The notes: a model not told the origin generated them from the letters alone. A stretch of DNA of 64,000 bases from Thermosipho sp. (in: thermotogales) (GCA_017656335.1 JACDOA010000003.1:50358-114357), one strand, 5' to 3'. Positions 1 to 8,918 are shown, numbered from the stretch's first letter. Numbers and translations: made by a program.

Positions 1-798
1 TTTGCTATTTCTGACAAACAATATAACCCCTAATAAAGTTATTAAAGTTAAAACTGAGGAAATAGCAGAGGCAGCTGGCCAATTTTTAGCTGTAGTTAAT
101 TGCCTGGCTATTTCATTTCCGATCATTTTAGAATTTACTCCTCCTACTAAATCTGGAATAGCGTACGAGCCCATGGCTGGAATTAAAACAAAAATGATCG
201 ATGTAATTAATCCTGTCTTAATATTTGGTATTAGAACTTTAAAAAATGCTTTTCTTTTACTGCAACCCAAATCCAAAGCTGCTTCAAAAATGGAATTATC
301 TAGCCTTTCAATGGAAGCATATAGCGGTATTATAGCATATGGTAAATAAGTATAAACAAGGACTAAAATAACTGCCCAAGGATTATATAAAAATTGTATA
401 TGAGAATCAATTAAACCTATAAATCTTAAAAATTGATTTATAATCCCATTATTACCAAGAACAAAAATCCATGCATAAATTCTAATTAATGAATTTGTCC
501 AAAAAGGAATCACAACTAGTATTAATAGCAAATTCTTAAATTTACTTTTTGCTATATAATAAGCTGCTGGTAATGCTAGTAAAACAGTTATAAGAGTTGA
601 AATAATAGAAATCCAAACTGTTCTCCAAAAAACTTTTAAATATCCAATAGTTAAAAGCGATTTATATCCTTCAAGCGAAAAAGAAAAATTTACTCCACCA
701 TAAGGAGTTTTCTCTAGAAAACTAAAACTTAGTATTATTATTAAAGGTATAACGAAAAAAATAACTAACCATAAAGTATATCCAGAAACGTATTTCAA
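1..798 (-). CDS. potB: Spermidine/putrescine ABC transporter permease PotB (3' end beyond window)
   Basis: I translated this frame directly; it is open for 266 codons to the window edge. The protein has several hydrophobic membrane segments and the permease EAA loop (EAALDLGCSKRKAF followed by KVLIP), which contacts the ATPase subunit. The family is usually about 270-290 residues, so only the last few codons are missing. The start is TTG inside a TTGA overlap with the potA stop, preceded by a GGTGG ribosome site, which implies translational coupling. It follows potD and potA, so it is the first permease of the polyamine importer; potC would be expected just outside the left edge. Confidence 0.88.
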   Translation of the reverse strand, partial: MKYVSGYTLWLVIFFVIPLIIILSFSFLEKTPYGGVNFSFSLEGYKSLLTIGYLKVFWRTVWISIISTLITVLLALPAAYYIAKSKFKNLLLILVVIPFWTNSLIRIYAWIFVLGNNGIINQFLRFIGLIDSHIQFLYNPWAVILVLVYTYLPYAIIPLYASIERLDNSIFEAALDLGCSKRKAFFKVLIPNIKTGLITSIIFVLIPAMGSYAIPDLVGGVNSKMIGNEIARQLTTAKNWPAASAISSVLTLITLLGVILFVRNSK

Positions 799-1892
799 TT
801 TTCTTCCACCTCTATTATGAAACTATCATTGGGATTCCAAGATACAAAAACTTCGTCTTTCCAATGTATTATCTTTTCATCTAAGAGGTAATTAACGTGT
901 TGTTTGTATATCTTTAAAATATAACCTTCATCTAGTTTTACAAAATATTTTGTTTGATAACCCATGTATATTTCTTCTTCAACAATTCCATGAAAACTAT
1001 TTAGACCTTCTAAAGGTTTTGAAGAAATTTTAATTTTTTCAGGTCTTAAAGTAAGTAAAATTTTATCACCCTTTTTCACTTCTTTATCTTTATAACATTC
1101 AAATTCACCAATTCCCTTTGCAAAAACCCTTACAAATTCCTCATTTGTTTCTCTTACTTCTGCTTTCATGAGATTAGTTTCACCAATAAATGTTGCAACA
1201 AAATTATTAGCTGGGCTTTCATATATTTCATATGGTGTACCTGTCTGAACAATCTTTCCATTATTCATAACTGCAACATGATCTGAAACACTGATTGCTT
1301 CAGCCTGATCATGTGTAACATATATAAATGTTATACCAACCTGATCATGCAAATTATCCAATTCAACCAGCAATTCCTGCCTTAATTTTGCATCCAAAGC
1401 GCTCACTGGCTCATCCAAAAGTAAAACTTTTGGTTCATTTGCCAGTGCTCTAGCAATTGCTACTCGTTGCCTTTGCCCGCCAGAAAGTTGCGAAGGTTTC
1501 TTGTTTTTATGCTCTTCTAATCTAACTAAATAAAGTAACTTTCCCACCCTTTCTTTGATTTCAGTCTCTGATATTTTTTTTAACCTGAGTGAAAAAGCAA
1601 CATTTTCAAAAACTGTTAAATGAGGAAATAGTGCATAATTTTGAAAAATCGTATTTACTTCCCTCTTATTCGCAGGAATATTAATAACTGATTTATTATC
1701 AAACAAAACATCGCCGGAATCTGGTTGCTCCAGTCCGGCGATTATTCTTAATAAAGTAGTTTTTCCACATCCTGATGGCCCTAAAAGGGAAAAAAACTCA
1801 CCTTTTTTTACTTGTAAACTAACATTGTCTAACGCTTGAAAGTCGCCAAAAAATTTACTGATATTTTTAATTTCTACATTACTTCCTAGCAT
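795..1892 (-). CDS. potA: Spermidine/putrescine ABC transporter ATP-binding protein PotA
   Basis: This is the ATPase that powers polyamine import. Walker A (GPSGCGKTT) is at residues 38-46, the ABC signature LSGGQRQR starts near 136 and Walker B (LLLDEP) is near 157-162. A C-terminal TOBE-like region after about residue 240 is typical of the CUT1/PotA group, and 365 residues is a normal length. It lies 10 bases after potD and overlaps potB by four bases. The substrate is assigned from potD and from the adjacent polyamine biosynthesis genes; the ATPase alone could also belong to an iron or sulfate importer. Confidence 0.93.
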   Translation of the reverse strand: MLGSNVEIKNISKFFGDFQALDNVSLQVKKGEFFSLLGPSGCGKTTLLRIIAGLEQPDSGDVLFDNKSVINIPANKREVNTIFQNYALFPHLTVFENVAFSLRLKKISETEIKERVGKLLYLVRLEEHKNKKPSQLSGGQRQRVAIARALANEPKVLLLDEPVSALDAKLRQELLVELDNLHDQVGITFIYVTHDQAEAISVSDHVAVMNNGKIVQTGTPYEIYESPANNFVATFIGETNLMKAEVRETNEEFVRVFAKGIGEFECYKDKEVKKGDKILLTLRPEKIKISSKPLEGLNSFHGIVEEEIYMGYQTKYFVKLDEGYILKIYKQHVNYLLDEKIIHWKDEVFVSWNPNDSFIIEVEEN

Positions 1893-1902
1893 CCTTATCC
1901 CC

Positions 1903-2925
1903 TTACATTATAATTTCTTGCCATACTTTGTTATATAAATCTATATATTCCCCAACATCTTCGATAAATTCACAGTTTTTTAAATCTTCAATAGTATAAA
2001 TAGGTTCTGTAGTAATGTATTTTCTAGCCTCAACATTTGGAGAAGGAAGTCCTAGGAACTCAGCAATTATTGCTGCATTTTTAGGATCAAGAATGTGATC
2101 GATGAATTTATATGCTAGATCTACATGTTTTGCATCTTTTAAAATCACCATATTATCTATCCAAAGTGTTCCACCCTCTTCTGGAATGAAGAAATCGTAA
2201 TTATCTTCTTCACCTTCAGGAACTCTTTGAAAAATATCTTCAGCATAGCCATGAACGACCCAATACTCCCCGTTTACTATTCCATTAGCATATGAAGATG
2301 CATCAAACTTTACAATATTTTCTTTCCATTTTAAAACAAGTTCTTTTGCTTCTTCTATCTCTTTAGGATTTGTTGTATTAACAGAATATCCGAGATATTT
2401 TAAAGCTCCTCCTAATACTTCTCTCATATCATCTAAAAGTGTCATATGCCCTTTTAACTTCTCATCTTCATAAATTGACCAGGAATGCTTATAATCTTTT
2501 ACATATTTTTTATTAACACAAATTCCAGTTGAACCTAACATGTAAGGAACACTATATTCATGATTAGGATCGTAAGTTGTTTTACTTAAAACATTTTGAT
2601 CTAAATATTTAAAATTAGGTATTTTTGATAAATCAAGTTTTAAAAGCATTTCCTCTTTTTTCATAATTGAAACATGATCTCCAGAAGGAAAAACAATATC
2701 ATATCCACTGCCACCAGCTTTGATTTTTGCATACATTTCTTCATTTGATGCAAATGAATCATATACAACTTCACAATTATATTTTTCTTCAAATGAATCG
2801 ATAACTTCCTGTGGAATATATTCTTCCCAGTTATAAATGTATAAAACTTTCTTTTTAGGAATGGCAACTATTGTAACAACTATTGCTACAACAACTAAAA
2901 TCAAAGTAATCCAAAATTTCTTCAC
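1903..2925 (-). CDS. potD: Polyamine-binding protein PotD, membrane-anchored
   Basis: Extracytoplasmic binding protein of the polyamine importer. The N-terminus is a basic stretch followed by one hydrophobic segment (residues about 4-24) without a lipobox cysteine, so it probably stays as an uncleaved anchor. The mature part starts with VLYIYNWEEYIPQEVIDSF, characteristic of the PotD/PotF family. I choose the GTG at 2925, which sits 7 bases after a GGAGG site; a TTG one codon upstream is too close to it. The gene follows speE after a strong hairpin and leads into potA. Confidence 0.92.
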   Translation of the reverse strand: MKKFWITLILVVVAIVVTIVAIPKKKVLYIYNWEEYIPQEVIDSFEEKYNCEVVYDSFASNEEMYAKIKAGGSGYDIVFPSGDHVSIMKKEEMLLKLDLSKIPNFKYLDQNVLSKTTYDPNHEYSVPYMLGSTGICVNKKYVKDYKHSWSIYEDEKLKGHMTLLDDMREVLGGALKYLGYSVNTTNPKEIEEAKELVLKWKENIVKFDASSYANGIVNGEYWVVHGYAEDIFQRVPEGEEDNYDFFIPEEGGTLWIDNMVILKDAKHVDLAYKFIDHILDPKNAAIIAEFLGLPSPNVEARKYITTEPIYTIEDLKNCEFIEDVGEYIDLYNKVWQEIIM

Positions 2926-2953
2926 CAAAATCCCTCCTTTCTTTTTTTAACAA

Positions 2954-2980
2954 AAAGGATGGACATAATGTCCATCCTTT
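2954..2980 (-). terminator. Hairpin between speE and potD
   Basis: A perfect 12-bp stem (AAAGGATGGACA with its complement) and a three-base loop, followed on the minus strand by TTTTTGTT. It lies directly after the speE stop and about 16 bases before the potD ribosome site. It looks like an intrinsic terminator or processing hairpin that would lower potDAB expression relative to speDE. Confidence 0.75.
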
Positions 2981-3000
2981 ATTTAATTTTGGTTATTTTT

Positions 3001-3873
3001 TCATAATTGCTCTAACTCTTTTTTCAAAAATGTCGGTAGAGCAAATGATGCATTATGAATTTCCTCATTATAATATTTTAATTCCTCTTCGAAATTTTTC
3101 ACTTTCTCAGGATTAAAATCTTTTAAAGGATCTAAACCTTTTGATGCAAATGTATAAGCCCACATTCCACTTGGATAAGTAGGCATAAAACCTAAATATA
3201 ACTTAGTAATAGGAAAAATCTTTTTGATTCTAGAATAAGCTAATCTCAACCAAGCACCGTCATACATCCAATCTTCTGATTCTGCAGAAAGCACACCATC
3301 TTCCTTAAGTGCATCATAACAAGCCTGATAAAATTCTTCAGTAAATAAGTGACCACCTTCACCTGCGGTTGGATCGGTTGAATCAATAATAATTACATCA
3401 AATTCGTTTTTGAAATTTTTTACAAACTGAGAACCATCTTCAAAAACCAACTCAACTCTTGGATCATCTAACTTACTAGCAGTAACAGGTAAGTATTTTT
3501 TTGCTGCTTCAACAACCATTTCATCTATTTCACACATAATCACTTTTTCAACACTTTTATGTTTTAAAACTTCTCTTACACTTCCTCCGTCTCCTCCGCC
3601 AATTACCAAAACTTTCTTGGGATTTGGATGTACAAACATAGGAACATGTACTAACATTTCATGATAGAAAAAGTCATCTTTTTCGGTTGTCATAGTAATA
3701 CCATCCAAAGAAAATACTCTACCAAAAAAGTCCGTTTCAAAGATATCAATTCTTTGATATTTACTTTGAGCACTGTATAAGTGTCTATTCATTTTCATAA
3801 ATATTCCACAATTACCAGGAGTATAATATTCAAAGTACCACAAGTGTCTATTTGGAACAAATCCATATTCCAT
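3001..3873 (-). CDS. speE: Spermidine synthase (polyamine aminopropyltransferase)
   Basis: Transfers the aminopropyl group of decarboxylated S-adenosylmethionine to putrescine. The methyltransferase-like fold shows the glycine loop GGGDGG at residues 92-97 and the acidic active-site stretch DSTDP at 164-168. The length of 290 residues fits the Thermotoga enzyme. The ATG follows a GGAGGTG ribosome site. It lies three bases after speD, which makes its aminopropyl donor. Some homologues also accept longer amines or agmatine, and the sequence does not settle acceptor choice. Confidence 0.95.
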   Translation of the reverse strand: MEYGFVPNRHLWYFEYYTPGNCGIFMKMNRHLYSAQSKYQRIDIFETDFFGRVFSLDGITMTTEKDDFFYHEMLVHVPMFVHPNPKKVLVIGGGDGGSVREVLKHKSVEKVIMCEIDEMVVEAAKKYLPVTASKLDDPRVELVFEDGSQFVKNFKNEFDVIIIDSTDPTAGEGGHLFTEEFYQACYDALKEDGVLSAESEDWMYDGAWLRLAYSRIKKIFPITKLYLGFMPTYPSGMWAYTFASKGLDPLKDFNPEKVKNFEEELKYYNEEIHNASFALPTFLKKELEQL

Positions 3874-3876
3874 TTT

Positions 3877-4269
3877 TTACACCTCCATTTTATGTGGAGA
3901 GTTCTCAGGAATTCCTATTTCATCATATTTGCCCCTCAAATGTTCTACAACATGAACTCTCTGTGAATTTAAAACTTTTTTCAAATAAGAAAATGCTTTC
4001 CAAGGATCAACATCATCTCCACAAGTAAATAAATCAACAGCTGCATAACTATATTCCGGCCAAGTATGAATAGTTAAATGGGATTCAGAAATTACCACAA
4101 CACCACTTACCCCATAGGGGAGGAACCTATGAAAAGAAGAATTAACTATAGTCGCACCTGTTTCATAAGTTGCTTCTTTCATGTGGTTTTCAATTGCTTC
4201 AACATCATCCAGAATATTTTTATCACAATCATAAAATTCTGCTATGATATGTCTACCTAAACTTTTCAA
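3877..4269 (-). CDS. speD: S-adenosylmethionine decarboxylase proenzyme (class 1B, short form)
   Basis: Makes decarboxylated SAM for SpeE. The protein is the short bacterial form (130 residues) that cleaves itself to create a pyruvoyl cofactor. The processing site [13 protein letters not shown] is visible, with Ser63 as the expected pyruvoyl precursor and the conserved His68 and Cys in FTCG. The start is a TTG with a GGAGGGA ribosome site at good spacing. It sits between the XRE-cupin regulator gene and speE in one transcription unit. Confidence 0.95.
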   Translation of the reverse strand: MKSLGRHIIAEFYDCDKNILDDVEAIENHMKEATYETGATIVNSSFHRFLPYGVSGVVVISESHLTIHTWPEYSYAAVDLFTCGDDVDPWKAFSYLKKVLNSQRVHVVEHLRGKYDEIGIPENSPHKMEV

Positions 4270-4294
4270 TTTAATCCCTCCCCATTTTTAATTT

Positions 4295-4828
4295 TTATTC
4301 TATATCTATCCATAAAAATTTAACTGTTTTTTTGTATGGATTTCTTATCTTATGTTTCCTATCAGAACAATAGTAAAAACAATCACCTTCATTAACCTTA
4401 TAAACTTTTTCTCCTAAAATTAGTTCTAACTTTCCAGAGATTACAAATCCAAATTCGTCTCCTTCGTGTGGCTCTTCCTCTTCAGTCTCAGCTCCAGGAA
4501 GCAATTCAATAATCTTAGGATCTATTGATTTATCTTCTATATTATCCATTAAAATATACCCTTTAATACCCAATTCATCTAGATACATTGGAACTCTTTC
4601 ATCAACCTTAAAAACAATTTTTTCTCTTTTTTCATCTGATGCAAAAAAATTTTTTAAATCTGTCCCTAATACCCTTAATATTCTTTCAAGTGTATCTATT
4701 GATGGAGAAACTTGATCATTTTCTAATTGAGAAATAAAACTTCTTGATAAATCACATCTATCAGCTAACTCTTCTTGTGTATACCCCCTTGCAACCCTTA
4801 AGTTCCTAATTTTTCTACCTAATTTCAA
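4295..4828 (-). CDS. XRE-family transcriptional regulator with C-terminal cupin domain
   Basis: Residues about 5-60 are a Cro/CI-type helix-turn-helix (YTQEELADRCDLSRSFISQLE). Residues about 105-177 are a small-molecule cupin barrel (HEGDEFGFVISG). This two-domain layout is that of PuuR-like regulators, some of which control polyamine genes. It is the first gene of the speD-speE unit, 25 bases upstream of speD, and its promoter carries two identical 17-bp repeats. I infer that it senses a polyamine or SAM-related ligand and controls itself plus speDE; the ligand is not visible in the sequence. The start is TTG with a GGGGTGA ribosome site. Confidence 0.85.
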   Translation of the reverse strand: MKLGRKIRNLRVARGYTQEELADRCDLSRSFISQLENDQVSPSIDTLERILRVLGTDLKNFFASDEKREKIVFKVDERVPMYLDELGIKGYILMDNIEDKSIDPKIIELLPGAETEEEEPHEGDEFGFVISGKLELILGEKVYKVNEGDCFYYCSDRKHKIRNPYKKTVKFLWIDIE

Positions 4829-4839
4829 ATTTTCACCCC

Positions 4840-4879
4840 AAAAATGTCTATAATACTAAACAAAAAATGTCTATAATAC
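4840..4879 (-). promoter_or_regulatory. Tandem direct-repeat operator of the polyamine regulator
   Basis: Two identical 17-base repeats (minus strand GTATTATAGACATTTTT) occupy 4863-4879 and 4840-4856, spaced 23 bases apart, about two helical turns. The first begins at the predicted transcription start. This suits binding by two XRE dimers or a tetramer on one face of the DNA and suggests autorepression. Confidence 0.6.
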
Positions 4880-4886
4880 ACAACAT

Positions 4887-4914
4887 ATTATATAATCTTT
4901 TTATAACCTTTCAA
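4887..4914 (-). promoter_or_regulatory. Sigma-A promoter of the XRE-speD-speE unit
   Basis: On the minus strand TTGAAA (4914-4909), a 16-base spacer and TATAAT (4892-4887). The predicted start falls at about 4880, at the edge of the tandem repeats. Confidence 0.7.
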
Positions 4915-4984
4915 GTAAATTTAATGTAAAGCTTATGTAAACAATTTAAAAATTCTTTTATTTAAAAAATGTTTCATAAAATAG

Positions 4985-4990
4985 TATAAT
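4985..4990 (+). promoter_or_regulatory. -10 element of the phosphohexomutase gene
   Basis: TATAAT lies 22 bases before the ATG and just ahead of the GGAGGG ribosome site. The -35 region (TTAAAA near 4962) is weak. Confidence 0.5.
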
Positions 4991-5012
4991 TATCTTGAAA
5001 GGAGGGAAATTA

Positions 5013-6446
5013 ATGATTTTATTTGGTACTGGTGGTATAAGGGGAATAATGAGAGAGGGAGAATTCGATGAAAAAACCGTAATGGTTGCTAGTAAGGGAA
5101 TTTCCAATTATATGATTGATAATAAAATGGAAAGTGTTGTAATAGCATACGATACTAGAAATAATTCAAAAAAATTTGCAGAACTTGCGGCCAAAGTATT
5201 TGCTGGAGATGGTCATAAAGTACTTTTATTTCCTAACCCTGTTCCAACTCCTGTTTTATCATTTGCAGTAAGATATCTCAAAACTGACATTGGAATAGTT
5301 ATAACTGCAAGTCACAATCCCCCAGAATACAATGGTTACAAGGTATATTCTTCGAATGGCGTTCAAGCAATCCCTGAAATCACCAACATTCTCTCAAAAT
5401 ATGTTGAAAAAGCCTGGAATTTACCTATACAAATTTCAAATAATTTTCAAATTCTAGATAATACCATTTTGAACAAATTCATAGAAATAGTTGTTGAAAC
5501 AATTAATGTGGATTTAAATGGTTTAAAAGTTGTTTATACACCTCTTCATGGAACAGGGGCAAAACCAGTAACTGAGGTTTTAAAAAGGTTAGGTGCAGAA
5601 GTTATCACTGTAAAAGAACAAATGACACATGATGGAAACTTTCCTACAGTTAAATCTCCTAATCCTGAAGATGATGCTGCTTTAATATTATTAAAAAAAT
5701 ATATGAAAAAGTACGGAATTTCTCTCGGAATTGCAACCGATCCAGATTGTGATCGAGTAGGAGTTGTTTGGAAAGATACCAGATTAACTGGAAATCAGGT
5801 TGGTGTTTTATTAACACATATGCTATTAGAAAAAGCTTCTAAAAACTCTATGGTTATTAAGACTATTGTTACCACGGATATGGTAAAACCAATGTGTGCT
5901 GAAAAAAATGTTAAAATTTTTGAAACACCAACCGGCTTCAAATTTATCGGTGATTTAATTGAAAAAAGCAGTTTCACATTTTTATTCGGATTTGAGGAAA
6001 GTTGTGGCTATCTGACAGGAAACCATGCAAGAGATAAGGATGGAGTAATTGGTTCTGCTTTGATAGCAGCAGCTTCAAGAAAATTCAACCCAATTGAAAA
6101 GCTGGAAGAATTATACTTAAAATATGGTTATTATTTTGAAAAACTTTTGAATTTTAAATTCAATGATATAAATATTGCCAAAAACTTATATCAAAAAATA
6201 AAAGATGGAAATATACCTGCAAAAGCAAAAAATGTTGTTGATTACTCAAAAGGAGTAGACGACATAATTCCCAATGAAACACTTAGAATTGACTTTGATG
6301 AAGGAAAAATTTTCGTAAGGCCTTCTGGAACAGAACCTAAATTAAAAGCTTATATAATGGTTAATTCCAATAATAAAAAAGAATCTCTTTCTAAACTGGA
6401 GAAATTAGAAAATTACTTTTCTTCCTTCATTGATGAAATGATATGA
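5013..6446 (+). CDS. Phosphoglucomutase/phosphomannomutase (alpha-D-phosphohexomutase)
   Basis: Interconverts hexose 1- and 6-phosphates. All four family signatures are visible: phosphoserine loop TASHNPPEYNGYK, metal loop DPDCDR, sugar loop GFEESCGYL and phosphate-binding loop RPSGTEPKLKAY. The GFEES-GYL form resembles PgcA-type phosphoglucomutases, though the protein (477 residues) is shorter than Bacillus PgcA. I use the ATG at 5013, seven bases after GGAGGG; a TTG 18 bases upstream would overlap that site. The gene has its own -10 and overlaps the convergent DUF2520 gene by 34 bases. Glucose versus mannose preference cannot be read from sequence. Confidence 0.92.
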   Translation: MILFGTGGIRGIMREGEFDEKTVMVASKGISNYMIDNKMESVVIAYDTRNNSKKFAELAAKVFAGDGHKVLLFPNPVPTPVLSFAVRYLKTDIGIVITASHNPPEYNGYKVYSSNGVQAIPEITNILSKYVEKAWNLPIQISNNFQILDNTILNKFIEIVVETINVDLNGLKVVYTPLHGTGAKPVTEVLKRLGAEVITVKEQMTHDGNFPTVKSPNPEDDAALILLKKYMKKYGISLGIATDPDCDRVGVVWKDTRLTGNQVGVLLTHMLLEKASKNSMVIKTIVTTDMVKPMCAEKNVKIFETPTGFKFIGDLIEKSSFTFLFGFEESCGYLTGNHARDKDGVIGSALIAAASRKFNPIEKLEELYLKYGYYFEKLLNFKFNDINIAKNLYQKIKDGNIPAKAKNVVDYSKGVDDIIPNETLRIDFDEGKIFVRPSGTEPKLKAYIMVNSNNKKESLSKLEKLENYFSSFIDEMI

Positions 6447-7186
6447 ACAAATATATCATATAACTGGCAATACTTTGGGAAATTTTTGCAAAAAATTTCT
6501 CTTTCAGATTTTATTATATCCATATCTTTTCTAACAACGGGGCCAGTTATTGAATTTACGACCCCGTTATTTTTAATGTTTTTTATTGTATTTCCTATCA
6601 AGCTTTCCATAACATAATGGAAATTATTTTTTTCAATTCCACCAACATCGTATAATCTTTCTGCAAGAAAAATAAGAGCATGAGAAAAATTACTCATCAA
6701 TACGGCAGCAAGGTGATAAAGTGATTTTGAATTTTCTGGAATAATAAAATATTTTCCATTTAAAAGTGAGACAATTTCTTTAGCAATTTCGATATTTCCT
6801 TCAATTCCAAAAACAACATCATTAAAATTTGCTTCTTTCGTTGCTACAGGACAATTAGGATGTATTGAAGAAGGATTCCAGTCAGGTGGAAAAATTGATG
6901 AAGAATAAAATCCACTAAAATGTACAGCAAAGATACTACCATCTACAAATCTTTTCAATAATTTCGGTGCTTTTGGAATTATTGAATCTGAAAATCCAAC
7001 AAAAAGTATACCTTTGAATTTAAAATTATCCGAATAATCTACAGCTATTCCTTTACCAATTTCCCCTACAAATTTTTGGGCTTTTTGTTTATCTCTCGAA
7101 AGAATGTAACCTATCTCTACTTTATCCTTTAAATTATAAAGAATTGCACTAGAAACTCTTCCAAGACCTGCAACATTTACCTTCAT
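6413..7186 (-). CDS. Rossmann-like / DUF2520 domain protein
   Basis: The N-terminal half is a dinucleotide-binding Rossmann fold (VNVAGLGRVSSAIL), and the C-terminal half matches the helical DUF2520 region (HPNCPVA, then SLYHLAAVLMSNF). The whole resembles NADP-dependent 6-phosphogluconate or pyrroline-carboxylate reductase architecture, but the substrate is unknown. The ATG at 7186 has a GAGGTGA ribosome site; a GTG three codons upstream lies inside that site. The last gene of a three-gene minus unit with DUF554 and a Gfo/Idh/MocA oxidoreductase; its end overlaps the convergent mutase gene. Confidence 0.82.
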   Translation of the reverse strand: MKVNVAGLGRVSSAILYNLKDKVEIGYILSRDKQKAQKFVGEIGKGIAVDYSDNFKFKGILFVGFSDSIIPKAPKLLKRFVDGSIFAVHFSGFYSSSIFPPDWNPSSIHPNCPVATKEANFNDVVFGIEGNIEIAKEIVSLLNGKYFIIPENSKSLYHLAAVLMSNFSHALIFLAERLYDVGGIEKNNFHYVMESLIGNTIKNIKNNGVVNSITGPVVRKDMDIIKSEREIFCKNFPKYCQLYDIFVHIISSMKEEK

Positions 7187-7204
7187 GTGATTCACCTCTA
7201 TAAC

Positions 7205-7891
7205 TTAAAAAAGAGAAACAACATAAACTAATAAAGGAGAAATAAATAAAGCTGGTAAAAAATTACCAACTTTAGTATCTTTTATTTCTAGGATTTTTAA
7301 ACCAATCCCAAGAACCATTAATCCACCAACAGCAATTAAATTATTCAAATAAGAACCTTGGGTTAAAAAGGATAATTTTGAAGAAAGAATAACTATAGCA
7401 CCTTGAACTACTAACACAGAAATCGATGAAAGCATAACACCAAAGCCGTATAACGAAGCTAGAACAATAGAAGAAATACCATCTAAAAGAGATTTCATAT
7501 ATATAATTGAACCATCGCCAGTAAGACCTGCTGTTATTGAGCCCACAATTGTCATTGGTCCAATCAGAAAAAGAAGGGAGGAAACAACAAAACCCGTTGA
7601 AAAATCTCCTTCTTTAATTGAATCACCAATCTTTTTCAAGGCACCTTCTATATTTAAAAGTTCTCCAATTACCCCTCCTATCGCCATAGAACCCAAAACT
7701 ATCAAAAAACTATCAACTTTCAATACCATTGTTAAACTTAGGCCAATTGTTGACAAACCAACAGCATTAAACAATATTTTTCTAATATTTTCAGGTAATC
7801 CTTTTCTCAAAAAAATTCCTACCAAACTTCCAAAAAGAACTGCTACTGCATTAACTAAAGGGGTTAAAATAAATATCACCATCTTTATCAA
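7205..7891 (-). CDS. DUF554 family membrane protein
   Basis: A 228-residue integral membrane protein with about six to seven hydrophobic segments and the glycine-rich stretches of the DUF554 (YdfK/YqgA) family, including FNAVGLSTIGLSL, GGVIGELLNIE and FLIGPMTIVGSI. The function of the family is not established; transport has been suggested. The start is a TTG in a TTGA overlap with the upstream oxidoreductase, without its own strong ribosome site, so translation is probably coupled. An ATG three codons in is an alternative. Confidence 0.85.
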   Translation of the reverse strand: MIKMVIFILTPLVNAVAVLFGSLVGIFLRKGLPENIRKILFNAVGLSTIGLSLTMVLKVDSFLIVLGSMAIGGVIGELLNIEGALKKIGDSIKEGDFSTGFVVSSLLFLIGPMTIVGSITAGLTGDGSIIYMKSLLDGISSIVLASLYGFGVMLSSISVLVVQGAIVILSSKLSFLTQGSYLNNLIAVGGLMVLGIGLKILEIKDTKVGNFLPALFISPLLVYVVSLF

Positions 7892-8859
7892 AGTAAAGTT
7901 TTTAAATCAACTCTATTTCCTTTTGAATAAACAGCTGCTTCAAAAAATGCTAGATCTTTCAAAGCTTCTAGTGGACTTCCTAATTCATTTTCCTTATTAT
8001 TAACTACTACCTCATAAAAATCTTCAAATTCTTCCTTATATCCCATATTTTCTTCAAACTCAAATTCCTCATTATCTATAATTATTTTATTTTCAACTAA
8101 TTTTAATCTTTTGTCTTTACCAACAATTTCAAACTCATCTTGTCCGTTAATTCCATATGATACGGTATAATTTCCCAAAACTCCATTTTCAAATTCAAAA
8201 ATAGATGTTAGAAAATCGGGACCTCCTAAATAATCAATGACCTTTTTAATAAAAGCAGATACCCATTTAATTTCTCCAAATATCAATCTCATTGCTGCCA
8301 CGTGATGAACTCCACCATCAGATAAAAATCCTCCTACATGCTTTGGTTCTTGTCTCCATTTCGTATTAGCATATTTATTTTCTTCATCCATACCTACCCA
8401 TATATTCCATCTAAAATACACAGGATTATTTACTCTATCTAATAATTTTTTTACTAAATAAAATTTCTTTATATGCCTCCAATTTTCAGCTATGTATATC
8501 ACTTTATCAGTTTGTTTTGATAACTCGACAATTTTTTTACCGGTCTCAACATCTGTTGAAATAGGTTTCTCACAAATCACATGTTTACCTTTTTTAATAG
8601 CCTTTTCGATAAAAGGAACATTTAATTGAATTGGTAAAGTCAAATCAACTGCATCTACAATGTCAGAACTGAGAAGTTCTTCATAGGAATCAAAAATTAT
8701 TGGATTTCCAACAAGTTTTGCAAAATTCTCGGCATGTTCCTTGGTACGACTAGTCACAGCGGTAATTTCAAACTTATCAGTAAGTTCTTTTAAAGCGGGA
8801 TAATGCAAATCTCTTGCAGCTATACCACAACCGACAATTCCCAATCGAAGTTTTTTCAT
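7888..8859 (-). CDS. Gfo/Idh/MocA family NAD(P)-dependent oxidoreductase
   Basis: The N-terminal Rossmann domain has the nucleotide loop GIVGCGIAARDLHYPAL, and the family's EKPIS motif follows at about residue 98. The C-terminal domain is the usual alpha/beta dimerisation fold, and 323 residues is typical. Members oxidise or reduce sugars, inositols and related polyols; the substrate cannot be named here. It starts with ATG after a GGGGGGA site, has its own -10 and leads the unit with DUF554 and DUF2520. Confidence 0.88.
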   Translation of the reverse strand: MKKLRLGIVGCGIAARDLHYPALKELTDKFEITAVTSRTKEHAENFAKLVGNPIIFDSYEELLSSDIVDAVDLTLPIQLNVPFIEKAIKKGKHVICEKPISTDVETGKKIVELSKQTDKVIYIAENWRHIKKFYLVKKLLDRVNNPVYFRWNIWVGMDEENKYANTKWRQEPKHVGGFLSDGGVHHVAAMRLIFGEIKWVSAFIKKVIDYLGGPDFLTSIFEFENGVLGNYTVSYGINGQDEFEIVGKDKRLKLVENKIIIDNEEFEFEENMGYKEEFEDFYEVVVNNKENELGSPLEALKDLAFFEAAVYSKGNRVDLKTLL

Positions 8860-8889
8860 ATTAATCCCCCCAATTTTTTAATCATATAA

Positions 8890-8918
8890 ATTATACAATA
8901 TTCTTTTAAAATTTTAAC
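8890..8918 (-). promoter_or_regulatory. Promoter of the oxidoreductase-DUF554-DUF2520 unit
   Basis: Minus-strand GTTAAA (8918-8913), 17-base spacer, TATAAT (8895-8890). The -35 lies within the last codons of the upstream exported-protein gene. Confidence 0.5.

Noticed and set aside
2..349. Open plus-strand frame of 115 codons at the left edge
   Set aside because: It is antisense to potB, whose translation shows the permease EAA loop and membrane helices; the plus frame has no ribosome site.
4840..4879. Start of a CRISPR-like repeat array
   Set aside because: Only two short 17-base copies with a six-base gap, placed on a promoter; this is an operator, not an array.
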